Numbered from the stretch's first letter, positions 42,049 to 50,586 are shown. The stretch: DNA of 64,000 nt from Streptomyces sp. NBC_01306 (GCF_026340465.1 NZ_JAPEPC010000001.1:2855501-2919500), one strand, 5' to 3'. The notes: a model not told the origin generated them from the letters alone. Numbers and translations: made by a program.

Positions 42049-43455
42049 TCACTGCAGGGCCGGTTCCCAGGTGTCCCCGCCGAGCGGGTGCACATACCGG
42101 GGCCGGCCCTGCACGCTGCTCGCGCGGAACGGCTTGCCGTGGTCGTCCAGACGGATGGTCCCGTGCCGGTCGCCGCTGCTCCACTGGAGATCCAGGTACC
42201 AGCTGACGTCGTGGGCCGCCGTACTGGCTTTGATCTCCAGGACCTGCGGATCGCTGGATGACACCCTGTACGGGAAGTCGGTGGCCGGGATCTTGCGGTC
42301 GCCCTGCACCCCGGCGGCCGGTTCCGTCAGCGGGGTACCGGCGTCCAGGTTCACGTCGAAACCGGCCGGCTTGAGCCCGCCGCCACAGCCGTCACCCATC
42401 GCGTACGAGTTCCAGGCGAGCGGCGCGTGACGGCCCACGATCCGCACATGCAGGGCCTGCAGCACCACCGCGTCCGCCGTCTTGCCCTGCACGGACAGCT
42501 CGATCCGGGCACCGCCGCTGGAGACACCGCCCAGCGCGGTGGCCCAGCTCGCGGCATCCTGTTCGGCCGGGGGCGGCGGCATCTTCGCGGCCGGCCGGTC
42601 CACCAGATACGACTGGCTGCACTGGTCGTCCCATACGTACGGCCGGACGTTCACCGTGAGCGGTACGGCGGGGGTGCTGCGGCCGTCGGCGCCCAGGTCA
42701 CCGGCGTCCGGTGCGGGATGGGAGGCCGCAGGGGTGGACGAAGCGGTACGGGACGGAGAGGGTGAGGGGGACACCGAGCCGGACGGCCGCGGCGACGGAC
42801 TCCCGGGCAGGGACTCGCCCGCCGGGGGCACCGGTTTCCCGCCGGCGACCGAGCTGACATGGGACGCGTCGTCGGAGCGCAGCGTCACGGCGACGGGTAC
42901 GGCCACGGCGGCGACGGCGACCACGGCGGCCCCGATCAGCCAGCGGCGGCGGTTCCCGCGTGACGGGGCGGGCGCCCGGTCCGGCCCGAGCCTGGCAGGG
43001 GGAAGCTCCGGCCCCACGGCATCGGGACCCGCCACTTCCGGATTCCGTACGTCTGGATCCCGTACCCCTGGATCCCGTACCTCCGGAACCCCTACGTCCG
43101 GGACCCGTCCTTCCGGAACTCCGGCTTCCGAAGTGCCTGCTCCCGAACCCCTCACGTCCGGAGCCGCCGCCTCCGGCTTCACCGCGACCGGGGCCGTGTC
43201 CTTGGGCCGTCGTCTCGCCGCGTCGGCCAGCAGCCACCGCCGGTGCAGCGCCAGCAGTTCCTCCGGAGTCGCCGCACACAGCCGTGCGAACCGCTCGACC
43301 GGCGCGTACTCGGTCGGGACGGCGTCACCGTTGCAGTACCGGTGCACCGTGGACGTACTCATGTGGAGCTTCCCCGCGATGACGCCGTAGCTGCGTCCGG
43401 AGCGTTCCTTCAGCTCCCGGAGGAGCATGGCGAATTCCTCGGTCTCCGAGCCCAC
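42049..43455 (-). CDS. Membrane-spanning XRE-family regulator
   Basis: About 468 residues; GTG 43455 is preferred because GAGGGGG lies about 10 nt upstream. The N-terminal HTH_XRE domain is clear (MLLRELKERSGRSYGVIAGKLHMSTSTVHRYCNG...). A Pro/Val/Arg/Asp repeat region (PDVGVPEVRDPGVRDPDVR) encoded by 15-bp DNA repeats leads to a single helix (RRWLIGAAVVAVAAVAVPVAV). Beyond it is a Ser/Pro-rich linker and a C-terminal extracytoplasmic domain of about 190 residues with Cys residues (WDDQCSQSYLV). The plan resembles RodZ-like or anti-sigma-type sensor regulators. The target is unknown. Confidence 0.83.
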   Translation of the reverse strand: MGSETEEFAMLLRELKERSGRSYGVIAGKLHMSTSTVHRYCNGDAVPTEYAPVERFARLCAATPEELLALHRRWLLADAARRRPKDTAPVAVKPEAAAPDVRGSGAGTSEAGVPEGRVPDVGVPEVRDPGVRDPDVRNPEVAGPDAVGPELPPARLGPDRAPAPSRGNRRRWLIGAAVVAVAAVAVPVAVTLRSDDASHVSSVAGGKPVPPAGESLPGSPSPRPSGSVSPSPSPSRTASSTPAASHPAPDAGDLGADGRSTPAVPLTVNVRPYVWDDQCSQSYLVDRPAAKMPPPPAEQDAASWATALGGVSSGGARIELSVQGKTADAVVLQALHVRIVGRHAPLAWNSYAMGDGCGGGLKPAGFDVNLDAGTPLTEPAAGVQGDRKIPATDFPYRVSSSDPQVLEIKASTAAHDVSWYLDLQWSSGDRHGTIRLDDHGKPFRASSVQGRPRYVHPLGGDTWEPALQ

Positions 43456-43776
43456 AGCCGCTGTTCCCCCTCGTTCCACGTCCCAGGCAAGCGTTCCAGG
43501 GGCGTTCCATCCCTCCAGGTCACAGTACGCGCCGGCGTTCCAGTGTCCCCAATGGCCCGGGAACGATTGTGGCCGGAACAGGCCGCCCGCCAAGCTGAGT
43601 TCGTGTTCAACCGCCTCCGGCACGGAACCTGCCGCGGCTTGAGCCCCGGTCTCGTCGACGGGCTGGCTCTCGTCGTACTGGCCGCTTCCATCACCACGGT
43701 CGTCACTCTCATCGCATACCTCTGAGGGCGCACACCGGCGCTCACCCACACTCCACCCACGGGGAGAACAGTCACC
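43456..43776. other. Divergent intergenic region upstream of the XRE gene
   Basis: About 320 bp. It contains a possible small ORF on the plus strand (ATG 43552 to stop 43725, 57 codons) whose C-terminal half would be one hydrophobic helix (GLALVVLAASITTVVTLIAYL). It has mixed third positions and no ribosome site, so I do not call it. The promoters of both flanking genes must lie here. Confidence 0.5.
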
Positions 43777-44322
43777 ATGAACATGAGCACCCGCATCACC
43801 CGGATCACCGCCGCAGCCGCCACCGGCCTGGTCGCCGCACTCGCTCTCACCGGCGTATCGGCCGCCACCGCCAGCGCGGCACCGGCCAAGGCCGCCAAGA
43901 CCGTGACCTGCACCCCCGCCAACACCAAGATCTCGGTCTCCACGGTCAGCCGCCCCATCAACCACCTGCTGATCAAGGCCACCAACAAGGGCAAGACCCC
44001 CTGCTACTCCTACGGCGCCCCGCTCATCGGCTTCGACCACCCGCAGTCGACCGTCTGGACTCTGGACGAGAGCCGGCCGCAGGCCGTCGTCACGCTGAAG
44101 CCCGGCCAGTCGGCGTACGCCAGTGTCCTCACCTCCGGCGGTGACGGCGCCGGAAGCGGCGGCCACTTGTCCAAGGAGATGTCGCTCAACTTCGAGGGCC
44201 GCGCCATGGCCGGTTCGGTCGGCCCCACGGCCTTCCCCAAGGTGCCCGCCAAGACCTGGGTCGACGACTCCGCCGCCGTCTCGTACTGGCAGTCCACAGC
44301 GGCCGACGCGCTCATCTGGTAA
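43777..44322 (+). CDS. DUF4232 secreted protein
   Basis: 181 residues. Signal peptide MNMSTRITRITAAAATGLVA... with an Ala-Ser-Ala-Ala cleavage region. The mature domain follows DUF4232: C in TVTCTPANTKISVST, HLLIKATNKGKTPCYSYGAP, then LKPGQSAYASV. Two cysteines could pair. No lipobox is present, so it is released or wall-associated rather than lipid-anchored. The family has no known role. Its start is divergent from the XRE gene. Confidence 0.83.
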   Translation: MNMSTRITRITAAAATGLVAALALTGVSAATASAAPAKAAKTVTCTPANTKISVSTVSRPINHLLIKATNKGKTPCYSYGAPLIGFDHPQSTVWTLDESRPQAVVTLKPGQSAYASVLTSGGDGAGSGGHLSKEMSLNFEGRAMAGSVGPTAFPKVPAKTWVDDSAAVSYWQSTAADALIW

Positions 44323-44421
44323 CCACCCGGCGGACAGCCGCGCAGCAGGCAGTGGCCACCCTCACGCTCCAGTGACCGACCGCTCGACCGGTCCCCGGCC
44401 CACTGCTCCGGCACCATGACG

Positions 44422-44453
44422 CGCCCTGGCCCCCTCTCCCGGCGGCCAGGGCG
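44422..44453. terminator. Bidirectional hairpin
   Basis: CGCCCTGGCC, 12-nt loop, GGCCAGGGCG. It lies between convergent stops of the DUF4232 gene and the 2H phosphoesterase gene. Confidence 0.75.
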
Positions 44454-44473
44454 TTCCGGCGTCCCGGGTCACC

Positions 44474-45004
44474 TCAGGACGGCTGCTGCCTGCCCAGCGG
44501 GAAGTCGGCCCGGCTGCTCCACACCGTGCCGTCGTAGGCGACCAGTTGGACGGAGCGTACGGCTGCGCCGAACGGCAGCTTGTCGCGCACATCGGCCTCG
44601 ACCGTGTCCAGTACGGCGGGATCCTGCCCCTGTGTCATCGTCACGTGCGGCGCCGGATCACCGAACCTGCCCCGGTACGGCGGTGCTTCGGGCCAGCGTC
44701 CGTGCACCGCCCGGGTCAGCGCCCGGATCGGCCCGTCCGGCTCGGGGGCCAGATAGAGCAGCCCGGGGAATCGCCCGCACTCCCGGAAGCTCACGTCGAA
44801 TGCGCGATGCCCGCCGAACAGCCCGGCCAGGGCGCCGAGTACGTCCTGATCGATGCGGTCCTGCCTCAGGAACGGATAGAGCACGGTCAGGTGCGCCGGA
44901 ATGCCGTCCGCCGCCATGGGGTCGAACCGCTCGCGCCAGCCACCGACCACGGGCTCGGCCTCGGGCACCGTGATCACCAGAGCTGTGTCGCCCGCCTGGT
45001 ACAT
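44474..45004 (-). CDS. 2'-5' RNA ligase-family (2H phosphoesterase) protein
   Basis: 176 residues from ATG 45004 (GGAG 6-10 nt upstream). The two H-x-T motifs of the 2H superfamily are H38-L-T40 (IPAHLTVLYPFL) and H120-V-T122 (APHVTMTQG). These enzymes act on 2',3'-cyclic phosphates or 2'-5' linked nucleotides. rtcB, also active on cyclic-phosphate ends, lies 10 kb away but is not linked. A GntR-type motif lies upstream at 45081, probably belonging to the next module. Confidence 0.85.
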   Translation of the reverse strand: MYQAGDTALVITVPEAEPVVGGWRERFDPMAADGIPAHLTVLYPFLRQDRIDQDVLGALAGLFGGHRAFDVSFRECGRFPGLLYLAPEPDGPIRALTRAVHGRWPEAPPYRGRFGDPAPHVTMTQGQDPAVLDTVEADVRDKLPFGAAVRSVQLVAYDGTVWSSRADFPLGRQQPS

Positions 45005-45080
45005 GTCCACTCCATCCTCAGGGAGGACGCCACACTGCCACAGCAGCGGACAGCGCGACATCGGCTCACCCTCGACCGCA

Positions 45081-45091
45081 TTGGTATACCC
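45081..45091. promoter_or_regulatory. GntR-type operator candidate A (TTGGTATACC)
   Basis: TTGGTATACCC; GGTATACC is a perfect palindrome. One of four copies of the motif at the two ends of the module (others at 45174, 53236 and 53369). Confidence 0.6.
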
Positions 45092-45173
45092 AGACGGAAA
45101 AGACCCTCCGGATCACCCACTCCTCGCTGGAGTAAATGCCATGAACTCCGCATAGCAGACAGGGCCATTCGCA

Positions 45174-45184
45174 TTTGGTATGCC
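45174..45184. promoter_or_regulatory. GntR-type operator candidate B (TTTGGTATGCC)
   Basis: TTTGGTATGCC, differing from copy A at one core base. It is followed at once by a likely -10 (TAATGT), so binding here would block the gntR promoter. Confidence 0.55.
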
Positions 45185-45425
45185 GACTGCTAATGTCGCC
45201 TCGTCTCCGCCGCTGACGGCCGTCCGGCTGGGCCCGCTCCGGACACCGCACCCCGCAGGAGGCTCCATGCGCACCCGCCGCCGCGGCACCCGTTCCCAGG
45301 GCGCCGTGCCGCAGCGCAGGGCCGCCTCCGGGAGAATGCGCGCGGCGCACCGTGGCCGCGAGACCTGCGCGGCCGTGGCGCCGCCGACCTGTTCCCGCAG
45401 CAGCCACGCCGTTCCAGGAGACGCC

Positions 45426-46097
45426 TTGCCGAACGAATCACCCGAAACCGGTGCGTCGCACGTCACCCACGCCGAGCGGACCATTCGCGCCCGCATCATC
45501 TCCGGCCAGTACCCGCCGGGCGCCCGGCTGCGCGAGCGCGAACTCTCCGACGACCTGGGGGTGTCGCGCATCCCCGTCCGTGAGGCGCTCACCCGGCTCA
45601 CCGCGGAAGGGCTGGTCGAGATCTCCCCCCGCCGTGGCGCATCCGTACGGAATCTCTCGCTGCGCGATGTGGCCGAACTGTTCGACCTGCGGCTCAGCCT
45701 GGAGGTGTTCGCCGCCCGCAGGGCCGCCGAGGTATGCGCGGCCGGACGGGGCGGCGGTCGGCTGAGCGAGCTCATGGAGGTGGCAGAGGACGCCACCCGG
45801 CGCGGTGACGTGCACGAGATCACGGCCGCCAACACCGCCCTGCACGCCGAGATCGTCGCGATGACCGGCAACCGCCTGCTCCGGACGGCCCTCCAGCCCT
45901 CGCTCGGCCTGGTCCAGTGGCTGTTCACCCTCACCGGCGGTCTCGACCCGCGGGTCCAGTGCTCCGAGCACAAGGACATCTGCGCCGCGATCCACGCCGG
46001 CAATCCCGACCTGGCCGACGCCCTCGTCTACGCGCACATCGAGAGGGGCCGCGGCCCCTCGCTGGCAACGCTGGCCGGGGTGCTGCCCGCCGAATGA
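45426..46097 (+). CDS. GntR-family regulator (FadR/FCD type)
   Basis: 223 residues. TTG 45426 is chosen as start because CAGGAG lies 5-10 nt upstream and the conserved region begins shortly after; the open frame upstream is Arg-rich and unlikely. N-terminal GntR wHTH: IRARIISGQYPPGARLRERELSDDLGVSRIPVREALTRLTAEGLVEISPRRGASV. The FCD effector domain follows (VAELFDLRLSLEVFAARRAAEV; ANTALHAEIVAMTGNRLL) with the usual Asp and His positions for a metal-bound carboxylate ligand. It lies just upstream of the CodA-like gene, and the same operator motif occurs upstream of the ABC genes. Confidence 0.92.
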   Translation: MPNESPETGASHVTHAERTIRARIISGQYPPGARLRERELSDDLGVSRIPVREALTRLTAEGLVEISPRRGASVRNLSLRDVAELFDLRLSLEVFAARRAAEVCAAGRGGGRLSELMEVAEDATRRGDVHEITAANTALHAEIVAMTGNRLLRTALQPSLGLVQWLFTLTGGLDPRVQCSEHKDICAAIHAGNPDLADALVYAHIERGRGPSLATLAGVLPAE

Positions 46098-46138
46098 CCG
46101 GCCGGCAGCACCCGGTACCGAACAAGGAGAGACACCGG

Positions 46139-47359
46139 ATGCTGATCACGAACGTCCGTCCCTGGGGCGGCGCCCCCTGCGACCTGGAGATCCAGGACGG
46201 CGCGATCACCGCGCTGACCCCGCACGACCCGGCCCGCCCCACCACGGGCGACGCGGCGGGCGAGGTGGTCGCGGGCCGGGGCAGGCTCGCCGTGCCGTCC
46301 TTCTCGGACGTCCACTGCCATCTGGACGCCACCCGCATCGGACTGCCGTTCCGTCCGCACACCGGCGCCCCCGGCGTCTGGGCCATGACGATGAACGACC
46401 GCGCCCACTGGCGCGACGACGAGTGGACCGTGGCCGAGCGCGCCACCCACACCCTCGGCCGCATGATCGAGCGCGGCACCACCCGGGTCCGCAGCTACGC
46501 GCAGATCGACGCGGACTCCGGCCTTGAGCGCTTCGAGGGCGTTCTCGCCGCCAAGGAGGCCCATGCCGACCGCTGCGAGGTCGAGATCATGGCGTTCCCG
46601 CAGGCCGGTCTGCTCCGGGAGAAGGGCGTACCGGAGCTGATGGACCAGGCGCTGTCCTCCGGCGCGGCCGTGGTCGGCGGGATCGACCCGTGCACGCTGG
46701 ACCGCGACCCGGTACGCCACCTGGACATCGTCTTCGAACTCGCCGAGCGCCACCAGGCCCCCATCGACATGCACCTCCACGAGCCGGGTCCGCTGGGCGT
46801 GTTCAGCGTCGACCTGATCCTGGAGCGGGTGCGCGCGCTGGGCATGGCGGGCCAGGTGACCCTGTCCCACGCGTACGACCTGGGGAGCGTCGACGAGGCG
46901 ACGACCCGGCGTCTCATCGAGGAGTTCGCGGAGCTGGACATCGCGATGGCGACGATCGCCCCGGCCCAGCACCACGCGCTGCCGCTGGCCGACCTGACGG
47001 CAGCCGGGGTCCGGGTCGGTCTTGGCGAGGACGGCCAGCGCGACTACTGGTCGCCGTACGGCAACGCGGACATGCTGGACCGCACCTGGCAGCTCGCCTT
47101 CACCAACCGCTACCGGGCCGACGACCTGATCGAGCACTGCATGGCCGTCGCGAGCCTGGGCGGCGCCGCGATCCTCGACGGGAGCCTGCCCCGCCTGACG
47201 TCGGTCGCCGACCGCCCCGGTCTCGCCGTGGGCGACCGCGCCGATCTGCTCCTCGTGGACGGCGAGACGGTGACGTCCGCCGTCATGGACCGCGGCTCCG
47301 ACCGTACGGTCCTGCATGACGGCCGGGTCGTCGCGGACGGCCTGGAGCTGGTGGGCTGA
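46139..47359 (+). CDS. CodA-type amidohydrolase (cytosine deaminase-like)
   Basis: 406 residues from ATG 46139 (AAGGAG upstream). Metal-dependent amidohydrolase fold with residues spaced as in E. coli CodA: H59-x-H61 (SDVHCHLDA), H212 and E215 (DMHLHEPG; CodA H214/E217), H244 (LSHAYDLG; CodA H246) and D298 (LGEDGQRDYWSPYGNADML; CodA D313). Position 214 is His where CodA has Asp, so the base specificity is probably different; AtzC-like or other cyclic amidine/amide substrates are possible. It lies between the GntR regulator and a peptide-type importer, so the substrate is probably imported. Confidence 0.85.
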   Translation: MLITNVRPWGGAPCDLEIQDGAITALTPHDPARPTTGDAAGEVVAGRGRLAVPSFSDVHCHLDATRIGLPFRPHTGAPGVWAMTMNDRAHWRDDEWTVAERATHTLGRMIERGTTRVRSYAQIDADSGLERFEGVLAAKEAHADRCEVEIMAFPQAGLLREKGVPELMDQALSSGAAVVGGIDPCTLDRDPVRHLDIVFELAERHQAPIDMHLHEPGPLGVFSVDLILERVRALGMAGQVTLSHAYDLGSVDEATTRRLIEEFAELDIAMATIAPAQHHALPLADLTAAGVRVGLGEDGQRDYWSPYGNADMLDRTWQLAFTNRYRADDLIEHCMAVASLGGAAILDGSLPRLTSVADRPGLAVGDRADLLLVDGETVTSAVMDRGSDRTVLHDGRVVADGLELVG

Positions 47360-47380
47360 CCCGGCGCACCCGCGACCGGA

Positions 47381-47426
47381 TACGGGCAGGGCCCGTCCAC
47401 CAGGTGGTGGACGGGCCCTGCCCGTA
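47381..47426. terminator. Perfect 21-bp hairpin between amidohydrolase and ABC genes
   Basis: The left arm 47381-47401 and right arm 47406-47426 are perfect complements (TACGGGCAGGGCCCGTCCAC... / ...GTGGACGGGCCCTGCCCGTA) with a 4-nt loop. It lies between convergent stops (47359 and 47514). Confidence 0.85.
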
Positions 47427-47520
47427 CCGGCGTACCGGCTGCACGGCTATGTACGGCTGCCCGGCTGCACCGCTGTACGGCTGCCCGGATGTACGGCTAC
47501 TCCGGATGAACGGCTACGCG
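47427..47520. repeat. Degenerate GTACGGCTGCCCG repeats at the 3' end of the ABC operon
   Basis: TGTACGGCTGCCCGGCTGCACCGC, TGTACGGCTGCCCGGATGTACGGCTAC and related units occur head to tail for about 90 bp, just past the end of the ABC ATPase gene and the hairpin. Confidence 0.65.
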
Positions 47521-48539
47521 GAAGTCCCCGCGGCGGCAGATGCTTTCGCGGCGTCGGGCACGGTGCCGTCGTCCGCGACCAGATGGCAGGCCACCTCCCG
47601 TTCGGCCGCACCGAGGCCGGATCCCGCGGGCAGGGTGCGCAGGGCGGGGGCCTCGGTACGGCACCGGTCGGTGACCAGCGGGCACCGGGTGTGGAAGTGG
47701 CAGCCGGACGGCGGGTCCAGCGGACTGGGCAGGTCGCCGCCGAGCACGATACGGCTGCGGCCGCGCTGCTCACCGGGGTCGGGCACCGGCGCGGCCGACA
47801 GCAGCGCCTGGGTGTAGGGGTGCTTGGGTGCGGCGAACAGGTCGGCGGCCGTGGCCTGTTCGACGATCCGGCCCAGATACATCACGGCGATGCGGTCCGC
47901 CAGATACTCCACGGCCGCCAGGTCGTGGGTGATGAACAGGCAGCCGAAGCCCCGCTCGCGCTGGAGATCGGCCAGCAGGTTCAGTACGGACGCCTGGACG
48001 GACACATCGAGCGCCGAGGTCGGCTCATCCGCCACCAGAAGCGCCGGATTCACCGACAGGGCGCGGGCGATGGAGATCCGCTGGCGCTGGCCGCCGGAGA
48101 GCTCGTGCGGGTTGCGGTCGGCCAGTTCGGGCCGCAGCCCCACCTGGGCGAGGAGCTCGTCCACCCGTTCCGAGGCTTCCTTCCGGTTCGCCATCCTGTG
48201 CAGCCGCAGCGGTTCGGCGATGATCTGCCGGATGGTCATCCGGGGGTTGAGGGAGGACGACGGATCCTGGAAGACCAGGTGGAAGTCCTTGCGGAGTGGC
48301 CGCAGCGCACGCGGGGAGAGGGTGGTCACATCCGTCCCGTTGATCAGCACGCTGCCGCCGGTCGGCCGGTCGAGCCGGACCACACAGCGCCCCACGGTGG
48401 ATTTCCCGCTGCCCGACTCGCCCACCAGGCCGAGGACTTCACCGCTCCTGATGGTGAGCGACACACCGTCCACCGCGCGCACGGTGCCGCCGGCGGCGGT
48501 GAAGTGCCGCTTCAGGTCGCGTACTTCGAGCGCCGTCAT
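47514..48539 (-). CDS. Oligopeptide-type ABC importer ATPase (DppF/OppF type)
   Basis: 341 residues. Walker A GESGSGKST, Q-loop FQDPSSSLNPR, signature LSGGQRQRISIARAL, Walker B LLVADEPTSALD and the H-loop ITHD are all intact. The C-terminal oligopeptide-type domain contains the cysteines of the [4Fe-4S]-like/zinc cluster (SGCHFHTRCPLVTDRCR ... VACHLV), typical of DppD/DppF proteins. Last gene of the five-gene ABC operon, overlapping the next upstream ATPase by 4 bp. Confidence 0.92.
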   Translation of the reverse strand: MTALEVRDLKRHFTAAGGTVRAVDGVSLTIRSGEVLGLVGESGSGKSTVGRCVVRLDRPTGGSVLINGTDVTTLSPRALRPLRKDFHLVFQDPSSSLNPRMTIRQIIAEPLRLHRMANRKEASERVDELLAQVGLRPELADRNPHELSGGQRQRISIARALSVNPALLVADEPTSALDVSVQASVLNLLADLQRERGFGCLFITHDLAAVEYLADRIAVMYLGRIVEQATAADLFAAPKHPYTQALLSAAPVPDPGEQRGRSRIVLGGDLPSPLDPPSGCHFHTRCPLVTDRCRTEAPALRTLPAGSGLGAAEREVACHLVADDGTVPDAAKASAAAGTSA

Positions 48540-49678
48540 CGGACGGTCCCTTCTGTTGCTTCAGGTGCTACAGGTGGTTCTGGTGCTTCGGCCGCCAGGG
48601 GTGCTTCTGGTGCTTCGGTCGCCGCGGGCGCTTCAGGTGCCGGGTGGTAGCAGGCGATCTCATGCGTCCCGGACGCGGTCCGCAGCACCGGACGGCTCGC
48701 CAGGCAGTCCGCGTCGGCCGCCGCACAGCGCGGCGCGAAGCTGCACCCGTCGGGCTGCTCGCGCAGGTCAGGCACGAGTCCGGGGATCTCGTTGAGCCTG
48801 GCCCGCCCGCCGGCCGTCCGGCTGCCCGGCCGCAGGACGGCGCCGAGCAGCCCCTGGGTGTACGGATGCCTCGGCGCGGCGAACAGTTCGTCCACCGAGG
48901 CCTGTTCGGCGGGGCGTCCCGCGTACATCACCAGGACCCGGTCGGCGGCGTCGGCGACGACACCGAGGTCGTGCGTGATCAGCACGATGGCGGTGCCGAG
49001 GCGTTCACGCAGGGAGCGCAGCACATCGAGGATGCCCGCCTGCACGGTGACATCGAGGGCGGTCGTCGGCTCGTCCGCGATCAGCACCGCCGGATCGCAG
49101 GCCACGGCGATCGCGATCATCACCCGCTGCAGCATCCCGCCGGACAGCTGGTGCGGGTACTCGTCCACCCGGGTACGCGGGGCCGGGATGCCGACGAGTC
49201 CGAGCAGTTCGACGGCGCGCTCGGTGGCCGCGCGGCGCCTCAGCCCCTGGTGCCGGACGAGTACTTCGGTGATCTGCCGGCCGATGGTGAGGACCGGGTT
49301 GAGTGAGGTCATCGGCTCCTGGAAGATCATCGAAAGCCGTCGGCCGCGCAGCGACCTGAGCTGTTTCTCGGGGGCGCCGACCAGTTCCCGGCCGTCCAGC
49401 GTGATCGATCCGCCGACCCGTGCGGTGGGCGGCAGCAGTCCCATCACCGCCATGGAGGTGACGGACTTGCCGCAGCCGGACTCCCCGACCACGGCGAGCA
49501 TTTCGCCCGGCGCCAGGTCGTAGGAGACACCGTCCACTGCGTGCACGGTGCGTTCCGCGCCGTGGAAGGAGACCGTCAGGTCACGGACGCGCAGGACGGG
49601 TTCGGCGTGGGCGGCGCGCGGAGCGCCACCGGCCGCTGTGGCCGCCATGCCCGCCGTGGGTGTGCCGACTCGGGTCAC
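48536..49678 (-). CDS. Oligopeptide-type ABC importer ATPase (DppD/OppD type)
   Basis: 380 residues. Walker A GESGCGKSV, Q-loop FQEPMTSLNPV, signature QLSGGMLQRVMIAIA, Walker B VLIADEPTTALD, H-loop ITHD. The C-terminal cysteine cluster (DGCSFAPRCAAADADCLAS ... IACYHP) is present. The very end is a repetitive Glu/Ala/Pro tail (PEAPAATEAPEAPLAAEAPEP) encoded by related short DNA repeats. It pairs with the downstream ATPase to power the importer. Confidence 0.92.
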   Translation of the reverse strand: MTRVGTPTAGMAATAAGGAPRAAHAEPVLRVRDLTVSFHGAERTVHAVDGVSYDLAPGEMLAVVGESGCGKSVTSMAVMGLLPPTARVGGSITLDGRELVGAPEKQLRSLRGRRLSMIFQEPMTSLNPVLTIGRQITEVLVRHQGLRRRAATERAVELLGLVGIPAPRTRVDEYPHQLSGGMLQRVMIAIAVACDPAVLIADEPTTALDVTVQAGILDVLRSLRERLGTAIVLITHDLGVVADAADRVLVMYAGRPAEQASVDELFAAPRHPYTQGLLGAVLRPGSRTAGGRARLNEIPGLVPDLREQPDGCSFAPRCAAADADCLASRPVLRTASGTHEIACYHPAPEAPAATEAPEAPLAAEAPEPPVAPEATEGTVR

Positions 49679-50586
49679 CGGGTACCTCCGCGGGGGTCGA
49701 GGATGTCGCGTATGCCGTCGCCGAGCAGGTTGAACGCCAGCGTGGCGAGCACGATGACCAGGCCGGGGAAGACCGCCATCCAGGGGGCGTCCGCGATGAA
49801 GGGCTGGGCGCTGGAGAGCATCACACCGAGCGAGGGTGAGGGCGGCTGCACTCCGAGGCCGAGGAAGCTGAGCACCGCCTCGCCGATGATGGCGGCCGGG
49901 ATACCGACGGTGGCCTGCACGATCAGGGTGGATGTGGCGTTCGGCAGGATGTGCCGGAAGAGGATCACACCGTCGCCCGCGCCGTTCGCGACGGCCGCGC
50001 CCACGTAGTCGAGGTGTTTGAGCCGCAGGGTCTCGGCGCGGGTGACCCGCACGATCCCCGGGATCTGCGAGATGCCGATGGCGATCGTGGCGTTCTGCAG
50101 CGACGGGCCGAGCACCGCGGCCAGCCCCACGGCGAGCACCAGGAAGGGGAACGCCAGCATGGTGTCGGTCAGCCGCGACACCACCGTGTCCGCGAACCGG
50201 CCGTAGTACCCGGCGAGCAGCCCCAGCGGTACGGCGACCACGAAGGCCAGCAGCACGGCCACCACGCCGACCTGCATGGAGGCGGTGACCCCGACCAGCA
50301 CCCGGGACAGCTGGTCCCGGCCCAGATCGTCCGTGCCGAGCCAGTGGGACCAGCCGGGCGCGGTGAGCGCGGCGTCGAAGTCCGGGCGCGCCGGGTCGTA
50401 CGGGGCGAGCAGCGGCGCCGCCACGGCCACCAGCACGAAGACGGCGGTCAGTACGGCGCCGACGAGCGCCAGCCGGTTGCGCCGCAGCCGGCGCAGCGCG
50501 ACGGCGAACCGGCCCTGGCGGGCGGGGGTCCCGGCCCTGACGCGGGCGGTGGGGACGGCCGGCGCCGGTGAGGGGGCGACGGTCAT
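49675..50586 (-). CDS. Dipeptide-type ABC permease (DppC type)
   Basis: 303 residues from ATG 50586. The N-terminus has a Pro/Arg-rich tail and one helix (LALVGAVLTAVFVLVAVAAPLLAPYDP), followed by the GTDDLGRDQLSRVLVG block typical of DppC. The EAA loop (GVILFRHILPNATSTLIVQ) contacts the ATPases. Six helices are expected. The start overlaps the DppB-type stop by 4 bp and its stop overlaps the ATPase start by 4 bp. Confidence 0.93.
   Translation of the reverse strand: MTVAPSPAPAVPTARVRAGTPARQGRFAVALRRLRRNRLALVGAVLTAVFVLVAVAAPLLAPYDPARPDFDAALTAPGWSHWLGTDDLGRDQLSRVLVGVTASMQVGVVAVLLAFVVAVPLGLLAGYYGRFADTVVSRLTDTMLAFPFLVLAVGLAAVLGPSLQNATIAIGISQIPGIVRVTRAETLRLKHLDYVGAAVANGAGDGVILFRHILPNATSTLIVQATVGIPAAIIGEAVLSFLGLGVQPPSPSLGVMLSSAQPFIADAPWMAVFPGLVIVLATLAFNLLGDGIRDILDPRGGTR

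Larger units (their letters stand above)
45005..45425. other. Divergent control region upstream of the GntR gene
   Basis: About 420 bp. It holds two copies of the TTGGTAT(A/G)CC motif (listed separately). A GC-rich reading frame that continues the gntR frame upstream to 45180 has Arg-rich translation and no ribosome site. The TAATGT at about 45191 could be a -10 box overlapping the second motif. Confidence 0.55.

Noticed and set aside
43552..43725. 57-codon plus-strand frame with a hydrophobic C-terminus
   Set aside because: No ribosome site and mixed third positions. It could still be a small membrane protein; noted in the intergenic entry rather than called.
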